DNA from: Neptuniibacter marinus
GTDB lineage: Bacteria; Pseudomonadota; Gammaproteobacteria; Pseudomonadales; Balneatricaceae
Direction: 5' to 3'
NCBI RefSeq assembly: GCF_001597725.1
Contig: NZ_LUTR01000023.1
Span: 1-52,444 of the forward strand
DNA length: 52,444 bases
Part shown: positions 35,567 through 46,012 of the stretch, one piece after another
How positions within the stretch are numbered: the first letter of the stretch is position 1
How the letters are laid out: every line of letters begins with the position of its first letter
Translations under genes and position numbers: made by a program
The notes under the pieces: model-generated
Seen by the model: the letters and a program-made list of their open reading frames with translations, nothing else
The model's database searches: none
What the model was told of the DNA's origin: nothing

Positions 35567-35821
35567 GTCCAGTTCCCTTATTACCCCAAGCCATAAAACT
35601 ATCAAGCTAATGAGGTAACGACAATGCATTGAGCGTTCTAATCAGTATAATAGGCAGAATAATATTTTTCGCTATCGATCTCGACATATTATTTCGGCCA
35701 ATCTGCTGAAAAATCGAGCAATTTAATTAGAAACAAAGTTACTTTCTTTCTAACGTTAGCATGTATCAATGAGAGATACCTGCTAGATAGCCTCACACAA
35801 CTGTAGAATAGACATTAAACC

Positions 35822-36334
35822 ATGGCAATATTAACCATTCTAGAATACCCAGATCCTCGCCTGCGTACTATCGCAGAACCTGTAGAAACGGTTGATGATG
35901 CCGTACGTGCTCAAATTGATGACATGCTCGAAACTATGTATGCAGCCCCCGGCATAGGTTTAGCAGCAACGCAGGTAAATATTCATAAGCGTATTGTTAC
36001 TATCGATATTTCAGAAGATCAAAACGAGCCTTTAATTCTGATTAACCCTGAATTTGAAATACTTGAAGAAGAGTTACACAAATATCAGGAAGGCTGCTTA
36101 TCTGTTCCTGGCTTCTATGAAGATGTACAGCGCCCACAAAAAGTTAAGTTAACGGCGCTCGATTACAATGGTGAGCCATACGAACTTATTGCTGACGACC
36201 TTTTAGCGGTTTGTATTCAACATGAATTAGACCATTTAAATGGCAAACTCTTTGTAGATTACCTCTCCATGCTTAAGCGCAATCGCATTAAGAGTAAGCT
36301 TGAAAAGCAGCACAAAATGGCAAAGCACGCATAA
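35822..36334 (+). CDS. def: Peptide deformylase
   Basis: A 170-residue iron metallohydrolase that removes the formyl group from nascent proteins. All three motifs are intact: GIGLAATQV (about 44-52), EGCLSVPG with the metal Cys, and HELDHLNG with two metal His and the catalytic Glu. It is followed by fmt after 78 bases, the standard pair for formyl-Met metabolism. Confident. Confidence 0.97.
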   Translation: MAILTILEYPDPRLRTIAEPVETVDDAVRAQIDDMLETMYAAPGIGLAATQVNIHKRIVTIDISEDQNEPLILINPEFEILEEELHKYQEGCLSVPGFYEDVQRPQKVKLTALDYNGEPYELIADDLLAVCIQHELDHLNGKLFVDYLSMLKRNRIKSKLEKQHKMAKHA

Positions 36335-36412
36335 GCGCAATCGACTACACTCTATTCTCAGGCTTGCGCTTAACACCGCAGGCCTGTTTTATTTGATTTG
36401 GATAACTTTTTT

Positions 36413-37357
36413 ATGGCTAACACCCCACTTCGTATCGTCTTTGCAGGAACGCCAGACTTCGCCGCGTACAATTTACAAGCGCTGCTGGATAGCGACCACC
36501 AAGTGATAGCGGTGTATACCCAGCCTGATAAAAAAGGAAAACGCAAAAACCAGATGGCACCAAGGCCGGTTAAAGACCTTGCTCAAGCCCATAACATCCC
36601 TGTTTTTCAGCCCACCAGCTTAAAAACCAAGGAGGAACAGCAAGTACTCGCTAACCTTGAAGCCGACATTATGGTTATTGTTGCTTATGGAATGCTCTTG
36701 CCACCCTCCATATTAGAAACTCCCCGTTTAGGCTGTATTAATGTGCATGGCTCACTTCTGCCACGCTGGAGAGGTGCAGCCCCTGTAGAACGCTCTATGT
36801 TAGCCGGTGATGCAGAAACCGGCGTCACCATCATGCAGATGGATGAAGGTTTAGATACCGGCAACATGCTTTTAAAAGCCGCAACACCTATAAATGAAAC
36901 AGATACAGCAGCGTCCCTTTTTGATCGTTTAAGTGGCATAGGTGCAACCGCCTTAATTGAAACATTAAACGGCCTATGTGAAGGAAACATTGCTGCTGAA
37001 ATGCAAGATAATGAGTTAGCAACTTATGCCCACAAGCTCAGCAAAGAAGAGGGCGTGATCGACTGGAACCAATCAGCAGAAGCTATTGATCTAAAGATTC
37101 GCGCATTGAGCCCGCGTATAGCGGTTACTTTCCAGCTAGAAGGTGAAACAATTAAGTTGCTTGAATGCGAACGACTAGATCAACAAGGTGTAGCAGGACA
37201 AATTCTTCCCTCTGATAAAAAAAGCATCGTTGTTGGCTGCGGGGAAGGGGCTATCAAAATCAAGATGCTGCAACTCCCCGGTAAAAAGCCTATGGATGCA
37301 GCTTCAGTACTCAACTCTAAACGTGAACAGTTTAGTGCTGGCGTACAACTAGGATAA
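36413..37357 (+). CDS. fmt: Methionyl-tRNA formyltransferase
   Basis: A 314-residue enzyme that formylates initiator Met-tRNA. Motifs are RIVFAGTPDFA at the start, the catalytic NVHGSLLPRWRGAAP and the DEGLDTG segment. A C-terminal tRNA-binding domain covers about 210-314. ATG 36413 is taken as the start; a TTG 15 bases upstream would add five residues. It lies between def and rsmB in the conserved order. Confidence 0.97.
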   Translation: MANTPLRIVFAGTPDFAAYNLQALLDSDHQVIAVYTQPDKKGKRKNQMAPRPVKDLAQAHNIPVFQPTSLKTKEEQQVLANLEADIMVIVAYGMLLPPSILETPRLGCINVHGSLLPRWRGAAPVERSMLAGDAETGVTIMQMDEGLDTGNMLLKAATPINETDTAASLFDRLSGIGATALIETLNGLCEGNIAAEMQDNELATYAHKLSKEEGVIDWNQSAEAIDLKIRALSPRIAVTFQLEGETIKLLECERLDQQGVAGQILPSDKKSIVVGCGEGAIKIKMLQLPGKKPMDAASVLNSKREQFSAGVQLG

Positions 37358-37362
37358 CTATA

Positions 37363-38709
37363 ATGACATCCAATGTCCGTGCCTTAGCCGCTCAAGTGTT
37401 GACTCCTTTATTGCAGAACAAAGGTTCGCTCAACACCCAGCTCCCCGCTATTGAGCGACGCTGCCCAGAGAAAGATCGCGCCTTACTTCGCGAACTCTGC
37501 TATGGCACTATGCGTCACCACCCACAGTTAAATTGCATAATAAAACTGCTTCAAAATCGCGCTTTCAAATTTCGCGATATAGACATTAAAGCGATTGTGC
37601 TTCTAGGTTTATACCAACTTCAACATACACGCATTCCCGCCCATGCAGCCATCAGTGAAAGTGTTGAAGCTTGTAGGGATTTAGATAAGGAGTGGGCGGG
37701 TAAGGTTGTGAACGCCATTTTACGCCGCTTCCAACGGGAACAAGAGGAGTTGATCGACTCATTATCAGACAACGAATCTTACCAATTTAACCACCCCGAG
37801 TGGATGATCGCTAAATTAAAAAACAACTGGCCGGATCATTGGCAACAGATCCTAAAAGCCAACAATGAACAAGCCCCTCTAACGTTAAGAATCAACGCAC
37901 TCAAAACAGATAGAGAACGCTATTTAACTCAGCTTGAACCCATCGTTGATGCAGAGAAAACCGAATTTAGTCCCACAGGAATTCGCCTATCCACCTCATT
38001 AAATATTGAATCACTGCCCGGTTATGAGGAAGGCGCCTTTAGTGTGCAAGATGAGGCGGCCCAACTATCGGCCCAACTACTAGATTTGCAGGCAGGTCAA
38101 ACCGTTCTCGATGCTTGCGCGGCCCCAGGTGGAAAACTATGCCACCTATTGGAAAGCGAACCCGCTCTAGCCTCCGTTGATGCCGTTGAACTAGAAGAGA
38201 GAAGAGCAGGGCGAATCGAGGAAAACCTAGAGCGCTTAGATTTAGATGCCAATGTAATTATTGCTGACGCTTCACATCAAGAGTGGTGGGACGGAACACT
38301 CTACGATCGAATTCTATTAGATGCACCCTGTTCAGCCACCGGCGTTATTAGACGCAATCCAGATATTAAATATTTACGCCAAGGTGAAGATATTCATGAA
38401 ACATCTAAACTACAATTATCTATCTTAGAAAACTGCTGGTCGATGCTCAAACCCGGCGGAAAATTACTCTATGCAACTTGCTCCATTTTCCCGCAAGAGA
38501 ATGAGCGACAGATAAAGCGCTTTATTGCACAAACAGACAATGTAACAGAGATAAAAATTGATGCACCTTGGGGAATTGCCCGCGAGCATGGACGTCAATT
38601 ATTTCCACAAATCAATCGCCATGATGGTTTCTATTATGCACTGCTGGAAAAACAGAGTAAGCTCACTAAAACGGCGACTCTACCGCCTCTAGCAGCAGTA
38701 AAAGGCTGA
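37363..38709 (+). CDS. rsmB: 16S rRNA m5C967 methyltransferase
   Basis: A 448-residue RNA methyltransferase with an N-terminal NusB-like RNA-binding domain (about 1-140) and a Rossmann SAM domain. SAM and catalytic motifs are [28 protein letters not shown] and [11 protein letters not shown], which contain the two cysteines of the m5C mechanism. It follows fmt by five bases and precedes trkA by two, so it is part of a tight def-fmt-rsmB-trkA transcript. Confidence 0.96.
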   Translation: MTSNVRALAAQVLTPLLQNKGSLNTQLPAIERRCPEKDRALLRELCYGTMRHHPQLNCIIKLLQNRAFKFRDIDIKAIVLLGLYQLQHTRIPAHAAISESVEACRDLDKEWAGKVVNAILRRFQREQEELIDSLSDNESYQFNHPEWMIAKLKNNWPDHWQQILKANNEQAPLTLRINALKTDRERYLTQLEPIVDAEKTEFSPTGIRLSTSLNIESLPGYEEGAFSVQDEAAQLSAQLLDLQAGQTVLDACAAPGGKLCHLLESEPALASVDAVELEERRAGRIEENLERLDLDANVIIADASHQEWWDGTLYDRILLDAPCSATGVIRRNPDIKYLRQGEDIHETSKLQLSILENCWSMLKPGGKLLYATCSIFPQENERQIKRFIAQTDNVTEIKIDAPWGIAREHGRQLFPQINRHDGFYYALLEKQSKLTKTATLPPLAAVKG

Positions 38710-38711
38710 TA

Positions 38712-40088
38712 ATGAAGATTATTATTCTAGGTGCCGGGCAAGTTGGTGGCACACTGGCTGAGAATTTAGCCCGAGAAGATAACGACATCACTGTCGTCGA
38801 CACTGATACGAATCGACTGCGAGAGCTTCAAGACAGACTCGATATTCGTACCATCGAAGGCAAAGCCTCATATCCAACGGTACTAGAACAAGCCGGTGCG
38901 GTAGATGCTGATATGTTGATTGCAGTTACCAATTCTGACGAAGTTAATATGCTCGCCTGTCAGATTGCACAAACACTGTTCAACACACCAACAAAAATCG
39001 CCCGTGTTCGCGAGCATGACTATCTCAATAAAAACCAGAAAATTTTTGGTGAAACAGGCATTCCAATTGATGTGCGAATCAGCCCTGAATTTTTAGTTAC
39101 CAAACATATCAAACGCCTTATTCAAAACCCAGGCGCCTTACAGGTTCTCGATTTTGCCGATGGAAAAGCACAACTTGTAGCAGTAAAAGCCTATTATGGC
39201 GGCCCACTGGTAGGACGCGAAATATCTTATCTACGTGCACATATGCCCGCCGTTGATACCCGCGTTGCAGCTATTTTCCGTAGTGGCAGCCCCATTATCC
39301 CCAAAGGGGATACAGTGATTGAAGCAGACGATGAAGTCTTCTTTATCGCTGCACGGAAAGATATTTTGGCAGTAATGAGCGAGCTACGCCGCCTCGACAA
39401 TCCCTACAAACGAATCATCATCGCCGGTGGCGGTAATATAGGTGCCCGCTTAGCGGAATCTATAGAAGATCGCTACCAAGTAAAGATTATTGAACGGAAC
39501 CTCGAACGCTGTAACAAACTGGCCCGCACCTTAGATAAAACCATTGTACTTCAAGGAAGCGCCTCCGATAGAGAGCTTCTAATCGAAGAGAATATCGAAG
39601 ATACCGATGTATTTTGCGCTCTGACTAACGATGATGAGGCCAACATCATGGCCTCAATGCTCGCAAAGCGCCAAGGTGTTCGCACAGTAATGACCCTTAT
39701 CAATAACCCCGCTTATGTAGATCTAGTACAAGGCGGCGCCATAGATATTGCCATATCCCCCCAACAAACAACTATTGGCGCACTGCTAACCCATGTGCGA
39801 CGAGGTGATGTTGTTGCAGTACATGCTTTACGACGAGGCGCAGCAGAAGCCTTAGAGGCGGTTGCCCATGGGGACAGCTCATCCTCAAAGGTAGTAGGTA
39901 AAGCTATCGAAGAGATCAAGCTACCTGAAGGCACAACCATTGGAGCCATTGTTCGTAACGATCAAGTACTAATCGCTCACGATGATGTTGTCGTGGAAAG
40001 TGGCGACCATGTGATCTTATTCCTTGTAGACAAACGACGAATTAAAGAGGTTGAGCGACTTTTCCAAGTTGGCTTAACTTTCTTCTAA
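38712..40088 (+). CDS. trkA: Trk potassium uptake regulatory protein TrkA
   Basis: A 458-residue peripheral NAD(H)-binding protein that gates the TrkH channel. Two RCK-N/RCK-C modules are arranged in tandem. The first Rossmann loop is [16 protein letters not shown] at the N-terminus and the second is [12 protein letters not shown] near residue 240. The gene is two bases after rsmB and 15 bases before trkH, giving a complete Trk system. Confident. Confidence 0.97.
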   Translation: MKIIILGAGQVGGTLAENLAREDNDITVVDTDTNRLRELQDRLDIRTIEGKASYPTVLEQAGAVDADMLIAVTNSDEVNMLACQIAQTLFNTPTKIARVREHDYLNKNQKIFGETGIPIDVRISPEFLVTKHIKRLIQNPGALQVLDFADGKAQLVAVKAYYGGPLVGREISYLRAHMPAVDTRVAAIFRSGSPIIPKGDTVIEADDEVFFIAARKDILAVMSELRRLDNPYKRIIIAGGGNIGARLAESIEDRYQVKIIERNLERCNKLARTLDKTIVLQGSASDRELLIEENIEDTDVFCALTNDDEANIMASMLAKRQGVRTVMTLINNPAYVDLVQGGAIDIAISPQQTTIGALLTHVRRGDVVAVHALRRGAAEALEAVAHGDSSSSKVVGKAIEEIKLPEGTTIGAIVRNDQVLIAHDDVVVESGDHVILFLVDKRRIKEVERLFQVGLTFF

Positions 40089-40103
40089 GCGGTAATTGAT
40101 CAA

Positions 40104-41552
40104 ATGCATTACAAAGTAATTCTGCGCATTCTTGGTATTTTGCTGATGATATTCAGCTTTTCCATGTTGCCGCCTTTAGCTATCTCATATATTTACGCGG
40201 ACGGCGCTGAATTCGCATTTATCGCTGGTTTTTTTATCACACTAATAACCGGGTTTATTATCTGGATTCCGGTTTACCGTGTTAGACAAGATCTTCGCAC
40301 GCGAGATGGTTTTTTAATCACAGTATTATTCTGGGCAGTGTTAGGTTTTTTTGGGGCTTTCCCCTTTATGATCACGGAGGATCCCCACCTCTCTTTCGTC
40401 GATGCTGTGTTTGAATCTATGTCTGGTTTAACCACCACCGGAGCAACCGTTATAACCGGTATTGATTATCTCCCTAAATCGATTCTTTTCTATCGTCAAC
40501 AACTCCAATGGTTAGGCGGTATGGGTATCATCGTATTAGCTGTGGCGATTCTGCCAATGCTGGGTATCGGGGGCATGCAGCTATACAGGGCAGAGATACC
40601 TGGGCCGGTAAAAGATTCTAAACTTACGCCGCGTATTACTGAAACTGCCAAAGCCCTTTGGTATATCTATCTATCCCTAACAATCGTTTGTGGTGTAGGT
40701 TATTGGCTAGCAGGCATGGACGTATTTGACGCGGTGAGTCATAGCTTCTCCACCGTCGCGATTGGTGGATTTTCAACCCACGATGCCAGTATTGGTCACT
40801 TCAATTCAGTCACTATAGAGCTGATTTGCGTGTTCTTTATGATTGTCTCGACCGCTAACTTCGGTTTACACTTCTTTGCTTGGCGCCAACGCTCTATCAG
40901 CCATTATTTTAAAGACCCCGAATTTAAATTTTACCTTTCAACATTGGTCGGCATCACAATAATTGCCCTTATAGCCTTAATCGTCACTAATACTTATGAG
41001 CCTGCAGAGTCTCTTCGTAAAGCTCTCTTCATGGTAGTCTCTATCGCCACAACAACCGGATTCGCCACCGCTGATTTTGCCCACTGGCCAGTCATGCTGC
41101 CATTTCTTCTCTTCGTCGCCACCTTTGCCGGCGGCTGTGCAGGCTCAACCGGCGGCGGTATGAAAGTGATACGTGTTTTACTTATACTCAAACAGGGTTA
41201 TCGTGAGATTCAACGTCTCGTTCACCCTAACGCGATTATTCCCGTTAAACTGGGTAAAAAGCCCGTATCCGATCGCGTATTAGAAGCGGTCTGGGGATTT
41301 TTCTCGGTTTATATGATCGTATTCGTTGTCATGCTACTTGCATTACTCGCTACCGGTTTAGATCAAGTAACAGCTTGGTCAGCCGTAGGTGCAACCTTGA
41401 ACAATTTAGGTCCGGGCCTTGGTGGGGTTTCAACCCATTACGGTGACTTAAATCAGCCAGCAAAATGGGTGCTTTGTTTTGCAATGCTGCTAGGACGATT
41501 AGAAGTATTTACACTGCTTGTATTATTTACACCTATATTCTGGAAACGATAA
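40104..41552 (+). CDS. trkH: Trk potassium uptake channel TrkH
   Basis: A 482-residue inner-membrane potassium translocating subunit with about ten membrane helices and four pore-loop repeats, for example SMSGLTTTGATV and later GGFSTHDAS and TTGFATAD segments. It works with TrkA, encoded just upstream. The length matches TrkH/TrkG. Transcription may continue into the ytoQ-like gene 49 bases later. Confidence 0.97.
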   Translation: MHYKVILRILGILLMIFSFSMLPPLAISYIYADGAEFAFIAGFFITLITGFIIWIPVYRVRQDLRTRDGFLITVLFWAVLGFFGAFPFMITEDPHLSFVDAVFESMSGLTTTGATVITGIDYLPKSILFYRQQLQWLGGMGIIVLAVAILPMLGIGGMQLYRAEIPGPVKDSKLTPRITETAKALWYIYLSLTIVCGVGYWLAGMDVFDAVSHSFSTVAIGGFSTHDASIGHFNSVTIELICVFFMIVSTANFGLHFFAWRQRSISHYFKDPEFKFYLSTLVGITIIALIALIVTNTYEPAESLRKALFMVVSIATTTGFATADFAHWPVMLPFLLFVATFAGGCAGSTGGGMKVIRVLLILKQGYREIQRLVHPNAIIPVKLGKKPVSDRVLEAVWGFFSVYMIVFVVMLLALLATGLDQVTAWSAVGATLNNLGPGLGGVSTHYGDLNQPAKWVLCFAMLLGRLEVFTLLVLFTPIFWKR

Positions 41553-41601
41553 ATAACCTGTAAAATAGATTTTAAGTTATTAAAAAGTTGAGACCTAAAC
41601 C

Positions 41602-42048
41602 ATGCGTTATACCGTATACCTTTCTGGCGAAATTCATTCCGACTGGCGCGACCAGATCAAAAAAGCTATTAATCAAAACGGCCTACCGATCGACGTCTTA
41701 ACACCAAATACAGACCATGAATCAAGTGATGGCTGCGCTACCGAAATTTTAGGCCCAGAAGAGTCCAATTTCTGGACCGATCACAAATCAGCAAAAATGA
41801 ATACTATGCGCCACATGACCGCTATCAAACGCGCAGATATAGTGATTGTTCGTTTTGGCAATAAATACCGCCAATGGAATGCAGCTTTTGATGCGGGCTT
41901 TGCTATTGCTAATGGAAAATCGCTTATTGTGGAACACGCACCAGAACTAACCCATCCACTCAAAGAGATCGATGCCTGTGCTCATGCCGTTGCAGAAAAC
42001 ACCGAACAGGTTATTGAGACCCTTAAATACCTCTGTTTAGATTACTAA
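41602..42048 (+). CDS. YtoQ family protein
   Basis: A 148-residue cytoplasmic protein of the YtoQ family, distantly related to nucleoside 2-deoxyribosyltransferases. The opening YTVYLSGEIHSDWR and the IVRFGNKYRQWNAAFDAGFA block fit that fold, in which a glycosidase-like pocket acts on nucleosides. The true substrate is unknown. It ends just ahead of a strong terminator, which closes the trkAH transcript before glyQ. Confidence 0.85.
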   Translation: MRYTVYLSGEIHSDWRDQIKKAINQNGLPIDVLTPNTDHESSDGCATEILGPEESNFWTDHKSAKMNTMRHMTAIKRADIVIVRFGNKYRQWNAAFDAGFAIANGKSLIVEHAPELTHPLKEIDACAHAVAENTEQVIETLKYLCLDY

Positions 42049-42060
42049 TTTTCCACCTTG

Positions 42061-42094
42061 AGATTGGGCAGACTATAGTTCTGCTCAATCTTTT
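42061..42094 (+). terminator. Intrinsic terminator after the ytoQ-like gene
   Basis: AGATTGGGCAGA (42061-42072) pairs with TCTGCTCAATCT (42080-42091), with one G-U pair and a seven-base loop, followed by a T run. It separates the upstream operon from glyQS. Confidence 0.85.
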
Positions 42095-42194
42095 CACTAA
42101 AAAACCCTTTTTATACCATCTTCTCTGCATTCCTAAGACCGATTGATCATTTTTTGTTGTATAATTGCCGGCTAATTTTTCGGCCAATTTTACA

Positions 42195-43166
42195 ATGGTG
42201 AACTCTGTGACTGATAAGGCAACCCCAGACGTAAGCACATTTCAGGGGCTGATCCTTGCTCTCCAGGAATACTGGGCAGAGCAGGGTTGTGTGATCGTAC
42301 AACCGCTTGATATGGAGGTTGGTGCTGGCACCTTCCATCCATCTACTTTTCTTCGTGCCATCGGACCAGAAACATGGCGCGCGGCTTATGTTCAGCCAAG
42401 CCGCCGACCAACCGATGGCCGTTATGGCGAAAACCCTAACCGTCTTCAGCATTACTACCAATTCCAAGTTGTACTGAAACCATCCCCAGATAACATTCAG
42501 GAGCTTTACCTTGGCTCTCTCCGACACATGGGTGTAGATCTAGGTATCCATGATGTTCGTTTCGTAGAGGACAACTGGGAATCACCAACTCTGGGCGCTT
42601 GGGGCCTTGGCTGGGAAGTATGGCTTAACGGCATGGAAGTGACTCAGTTCACCTACTTCCAACAAGCCGGTGGGCTTGAATGCTACCCTGTTACTGGTGA
42701 GATCACCTACGGTTTAGAACGTATTGCTATGTATCTACAAAATGTTGATAGCGTATACGATCTTATTTGGGCTAAAAACTCAGATGGCACAGTCGTTACT
42801 TATGGCGATGTATTCCACCAAAACGAAGTTGAGCAATCTACTTACAACTTCGAACATGCCGATGTACCTAAACTATTTGAACTGTTCGATCATTGCGAAG
42901 CTGAATGTAACAAGTTACTTCACCTTGAAAAGCCGTTACCTCTGCCCGCTTACGAGCAGGTTCTAAAGGCATCTCATACCTTCAATTTATTAGATGCTCG
43001 CCATGCGATCTCAGTAACTGAACGCCAACGTTTTATTCTACGTGTACGTACTTTGGCACGTGAAGTTGCAAACGCATATTTCAATACGCGTAAAGAACTT
43101 GGATTCCCGCTAGCACCTGAAGCAATTCGTCAGGAAGTACTGGCTAACTGCGAGGAGAGCAAATAA
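42195..43166 (+). CDS. glyQ: Glycyl-tRNA synthetase alpha subunit
   Basis: Catalytic subunit of the alpha2beta2 glycyl-tRNA synthetase, charging tRNA-Gly. It has the near-invariant stretches [18 protein letters not shown] and [15 protein letters not shown] and the class II core [16 protein letters not shown]. The start is uncertain: ATG 42195 gives 323 residues, while GTG 42207 has a GGTGA site before it and is closer to the E. coli start. A TATAAT at 42160-42165 may be the -10 element. The stop overlaps the glyS ATG (TAATG). Confidence 0.95.
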   Translation: MVNSVTDKATPDVSTFQGLILALQEYWAEQGCVIVQPLDMEVGAGTFHPSTFLRAIGPETWRAAYVQPSRRPTDGRYGENPNRLQHYYQFQVVLKPSPDNIQELYLGSLRHMGVDLGIHDVRFVEDNWESPTLGAWGLGWEVWLNGMEVTQFTYFQQAGGLECYPVTGEITYGLERIAMYLQNVDSVYDLIWAKNSDGTVVTYGDVFHQNEVEQSTYNFEHADVPKLFELFDHCEAECNKLLHLEKPLPLPAYEQVLKASHTFNLLDARHAISVTERQRFILRVRTLAREVANAYFNTRKELGFPLAPEAIRQEVLANCEESK

Positions 43167-45214
43167 TGTCACATCAGGATTTTCTCGTAGAACTAGGTAC
43201 CGAAGAGCTACCACCTAAAGCACTTAAAACGCTGTCTAACGCGTTTACCCAAGGCATTACCTCGGGTCTAAAAGAAGCGGGTGTAGGTTTTGGCGACGTT
43301 AAAAGCTACGCTTCACCACGCAGACTTGCTGTACTGATTAGCGCACTCGATGAGAAACAGGCCGACCGAGATATTGAGCGTCGCGGCCCATCAGTGAAAG
43401 CACCAGAAAAGGCTGTCGAAGGCTTTGCCCGTTCTTGCGGTGTTAGCGCCGATCAGTTAGAAACCATCTCAACGGATAAAGGTGATTACTTCAACTTCCG
43501 CAATACAGAAGAGGGGAAAGCAACAGCACTTCTTCTTCCAACCTTAGTTGAAAACTCACTAAACAAACTACCTATCCCTAAACGTATGCGTTGGGGTTCT
43601 TCACGGGTTGAGTTTGTCCGTCCGGTTCACTGGCTAGTGATGCTATTAGGCGATGACGTTATTGATTGTGAAATTCTAGGGCTTAAATCAGGGCGCAAAA
43701 CCCGTGGTCACCGATTCCATTACAACAACGATATTGAGTTAATCACACCATCTGAATATGCGGCAACGCTAAAAACACCCGGCATGGTCATTGCGGATTA
43801 CGAAGAACGTCTTGAACTAATTCGCCAGCAAGTCATTGCTGAGGGTGAAAAAATCAGCGCCACTGCTCAAATAGATGAGGATCTACTGGATGAAGTAACC
43901 GCACTGAATGAGTGGCCCGTTGCTCTAACCGGTCGTTTTGAAGAGCGCTTTTTAGATGTACCTGCGGAAGCACTGATCTCTTCAATGAAAGAGCATCAGA
44001 AATATTTCCATCATTTAGACAGCGAAGGCAAGTTGCTGCCGAACTTCACAACCATCTGCAATATCGTTTCAAACGATCCGCAGCAGGTTATAGAAGGGAA
44101 TGAAAAAGTTATTCGCCCACGTCTATCCGACGCGGCATTCTTTTTTGAGACCGACAAGAAGAACACACTTGAGTCCCGCGTTGAAAAATTAAAAAGCATT
44201 GTCTTCCAGAAAGACCTCGGCACTCTGCATGATAAAGCGTCACGTATCAGCACCCTTGCTGGTAAAGTGGCTTCCGTACTCGGTGAAGATCAAGCCAAAG
44301 CAGAACGGGCAGGGCTTTTAGCAAAAACCGATCTAATGACAGATATGGTTTATGAGTTCACCGACCTGCAAGGCCTAATGGGTTACCACTACGCGCTAAA
44401 CGATGGCGAAGATAAAGAGGTGGCGCTTGCCCAAAACGAACAATACATGCCACGTTTTTCTGGTGATGAACTACCAGAAACAGCACCTGGTATCGCTGTA
44501 GCCATTGCGGATCGCTTGGACACTCTAACAGGGCTTTTCGGTATCAATCAGCCACCGACAGGGTCTAAAGATCCTTTTGCTTTACGTCGTGCGGCTTTAG
44601 GTGTTCTACGTATTATTGTGGATCGCAACCTTGATTTAGATCTTCGCGAACTATTAACTATCGCTGCCAACAACCACACAAGCTTACCGGCTCGTGATGG
44701 CTTGGAAGATAAAGTTCTCGACTTTATGCTTGAGCGATTCCGCGCATGGTATGAAGATGTAAACATCAATGCCGAAGTGTTCTTGGCTGTACTGGCAATC
44801 AAACCTACTCGTCCGTTAGATTTTGATCGTCGCGTCAAAGCCGTGAATCATTTCCGCAGTCTAACAGAAGCCAACGCATTGGCAGCAGCGAATAAGCGTG
44901 TATCCAACATCCTTTCCAAACAGGGTGTAACAGGCATATCTGATGTTAATCCAGCTCTTCTATCTGAAGCAGCAGAGAAGTCGTTAGCAAGCGCAATTGA
45001 TGCACAGAAAGCAGTTCTAGCGCCACTATTTGCCGAAGGTAAATATCAAGAAGCCCTAGAATCACTAGCAGGACTTCGCGCTCCTGTTGATGCATTCTTC
45101 GAAGACGTAATGGTTATGGCTGATGACGAGGCGGTTAAAAATAATCGTCTAGCGCTGCTTAGTCAGCTTCGCGCTCTATTCTTGGGTGTAGCAGACATCT
45201 CCGTTCTCGGATAA
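43166..45214 (+). CDS. glyS: Glycyl-tRNA synthetase beta subunit
   Basis: A 682-residue beta subunit that binds tRNA-Gly in the tetrameric enzyme. It has the standard opening FLVELGTEELPPKAL and the family blocks KRMRWGSSRVEFVRPVHWL and GSKDPFALRRAALGVLRI. A DALR-like anticodon-binding region closes it. Translation is coupled to glyQ by a one-base overlap. A strong terminator follows 22 bases after the stop, then a parS site. Confidence 0.97.
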   Translation: MSHQDFLVELGTEELPPKALKTLSNAFTQGITSGLKEAGVGFGDVKSYASPRRLAVLISALDEKQADRDIERRGPSVKAPEKAVEGFARSCGVSADQLETISTDKGDYFNFRNTEEGKATALLLPTLVENSLNKLPIPKRMRWGSSRVEFVRPVHWLVMLLGDDVIDCEILGLKSGRKTRGHRFHYNNDIELITPSEYAATLKTPGMVIADYEERLELIRQQVIAEGEKISATAQIDEDLLDEVTALNEWPVALTGRFEERFLDVPAEALISSMKEHQKYFHHLDSEGKLLPNFTTICNIVSNDPQQVIEGNEKVIRPRLSDAAFFFETDKKNTLESRVEKLKSIVFQKDLGTLHDKASRISTLAGKVASVLGEDQAKAERAGLLAKTDLMTDMVYEFTDLQGLMGYHYALNDGEDKEVALAQNEQYMPRFSGDELPETAPGIAVAIADRLDTLTGLFGINQPPTGSKDPFALRRAALGVLRIIVDRNLDLDLRELLTIAANNHTSLPARDGLEDKVLDFMLERFRAWYEDVNINAEVFLAVLAIKPTRPLDFDRRVKAVNHFRSLTEANALAAANKRVSNILSKQGVTGISDVNPALLSEAAEKSLASAIDAQKAVLAPLFAEGKYQEALESLAGLRAPVDAFFEDVMVMADDEAVKNNRLALLSQLRALFLGVADISVLG

Positions 45215-45235
45215 GACTCCGCACTCAGTTATAAT

Positions 45236-45263
45236 AAAAGCCGGCCATTACGCCGGCTTTTTT
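45236..45263 (+). terminator. Intrinsic terminator after glyS
   Basis: AAAAGCCGGC and GCCGGCTTTT form a 10-bp stem with a six-base loop, with further T residues after it. It ends the glyQS transcript. A parS site begins seven bases later. Confidence 0.92.
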
Positions 45264-45269
45264 ATTGAC

Positions 45270-45283
45270 GTTTCACGTGAAAC
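45270..45283. promoter_or_regulatory. parS site 1 (ParB binding)
   Basis: GTTTCACGTGAAAC is the complete 14-base palindromic core of the conserved bacterial chromosomal parS; in the 16-base form one outer base differs (C for T). It lies between the glyS terminator and gmhB. ParB binds such sites to organise the origin region for segregation. Confidence 0.88.
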
Positions 45284-45299
45284 ACAGATCAACTTAACA

Positions 45300-45884
45300 A
45301 TGGCAAAAACTATGGCACTTATCGATCCAAACAAACTTATTATTCTTGACCGTGATGGTGTCATCAACGAAGACTCAGACCAGTATGTAAAATCACTAGA
45401 GGAATGGATTCCAATCAAAGGAAGTATCGAAGCGATCGCTGACCTATCAAAAGCCGGTTACACCCTTTGCGTGGTAACCAACCAATCAGGACTAGCCAGA
45501 AATTATTTTGATGAAAGCACGCTACATGCAATGCATAAGAAGCTAACGAATCTAGTCAGTGAAAAGGGCGGAATCATACACACAATAGAATACTGCCCTC
45601 ACGGCCCTGACGATAATTGCGAATGCCGAAAACCACTTCCCGGCATGTTTAAAAAAATTGCAGAGACCTTTGAGCTTTCAGATCTGTCAGGCTCATACAC
45701 CATTGGTGACAGTGCCCGCGATCTTGTCGCAGGATGCGAACTTAATAGCCAGCCGGTTTTGGTAAAAACAGGTAAAGGGCTGAAAACACTCTCGGCAACA
45801 AACCATCCAGAAAACACATTAATCTTTGATGATCTTAACGCCTTCGCAAAGCATTTACTCTCCAGTCACTCACTCAAAAACTAA
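45300..45884 (+). CDS. gmhB: D-glycero-beta-D-manno-heptose-1,7-bisphosphate 7-phosphatase
   Basis: A 194-residue HAD-superfamily phosphatase in the ADP-heptose pathway for the lipopolysaccharide inner core. The nucleophile motif DRDGVIN (Asp near 18-20) is followed by the zinc-loop pattern CPHGPDDNCECRKPLPGM and the later GDSARDL acid motif, which together define GmhB. ATG 45300 or ATG 45312 may start it. The gene follows glyS as in pseudomonads. A histidinol-phosphatase activity is the main alternative, and less likely. Confidence 0.92.
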   Translation: MAKTMALIDPNKLIILDRDGVINEDSDQYVKSLEEWIPIKGSIEAIADLSKAGYTLCVVTNQSGLARNYFDESTLHAMHKKLTNLVSEKGGIIHTIEYCPHGPDDNCECRKPLPGMFKKIAETFELSDLSGSYTIGDSARDLVAGCELNSQPVLVKTGKGLKTLSATNHPENTLIFDDLNAFAKHLLSSHSLKN

Positions 45885-45931
45885 GACAAAGAATGCCGAG
45901 ATAATTTTCCTGCTAGTCGGTCTTATAAAAA

Positions 45932-45959
45932 ACTCAGTATTTCACGTGAAACACTGAGT
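45932..45959 (-). terminator. Hairpin terminator built around parS site 2
   Basis: ACTCAGT (45932-45938) and ACTGAGT (45953-45959) flank ATTTCACGTGAAAC (45939-45952), a parS core with one changed base. The whole 28 bases form an inverted repeat with a single A-C mismatch. On the minus strand a T run follows, so it can terminate the beta-barrel gene that ends at 46013. It is therefore a candidate dual-purpose element: transcription terminator and ParB site. Confidence 0.75.
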
Positions 45960-46012
45960 AAAAAACCGCAAAGCAAGGAAGGCGGCTTACACGGAATTAT
46001 TGTTAGCAAAGC

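Noticed and set aside
41553-41601. Short hairpins between trkH and the ytoQ-like gene
   Set aside because: Only six A/T pairs each and no T run; more likely a simple AT-rich spacer than a terminator.
44548-44838. Ser/Arg-rich frame antisense to glyS
   Set aside because: Reverse reading of a conserved gene with biased codons; low-complexity product and no start signal.
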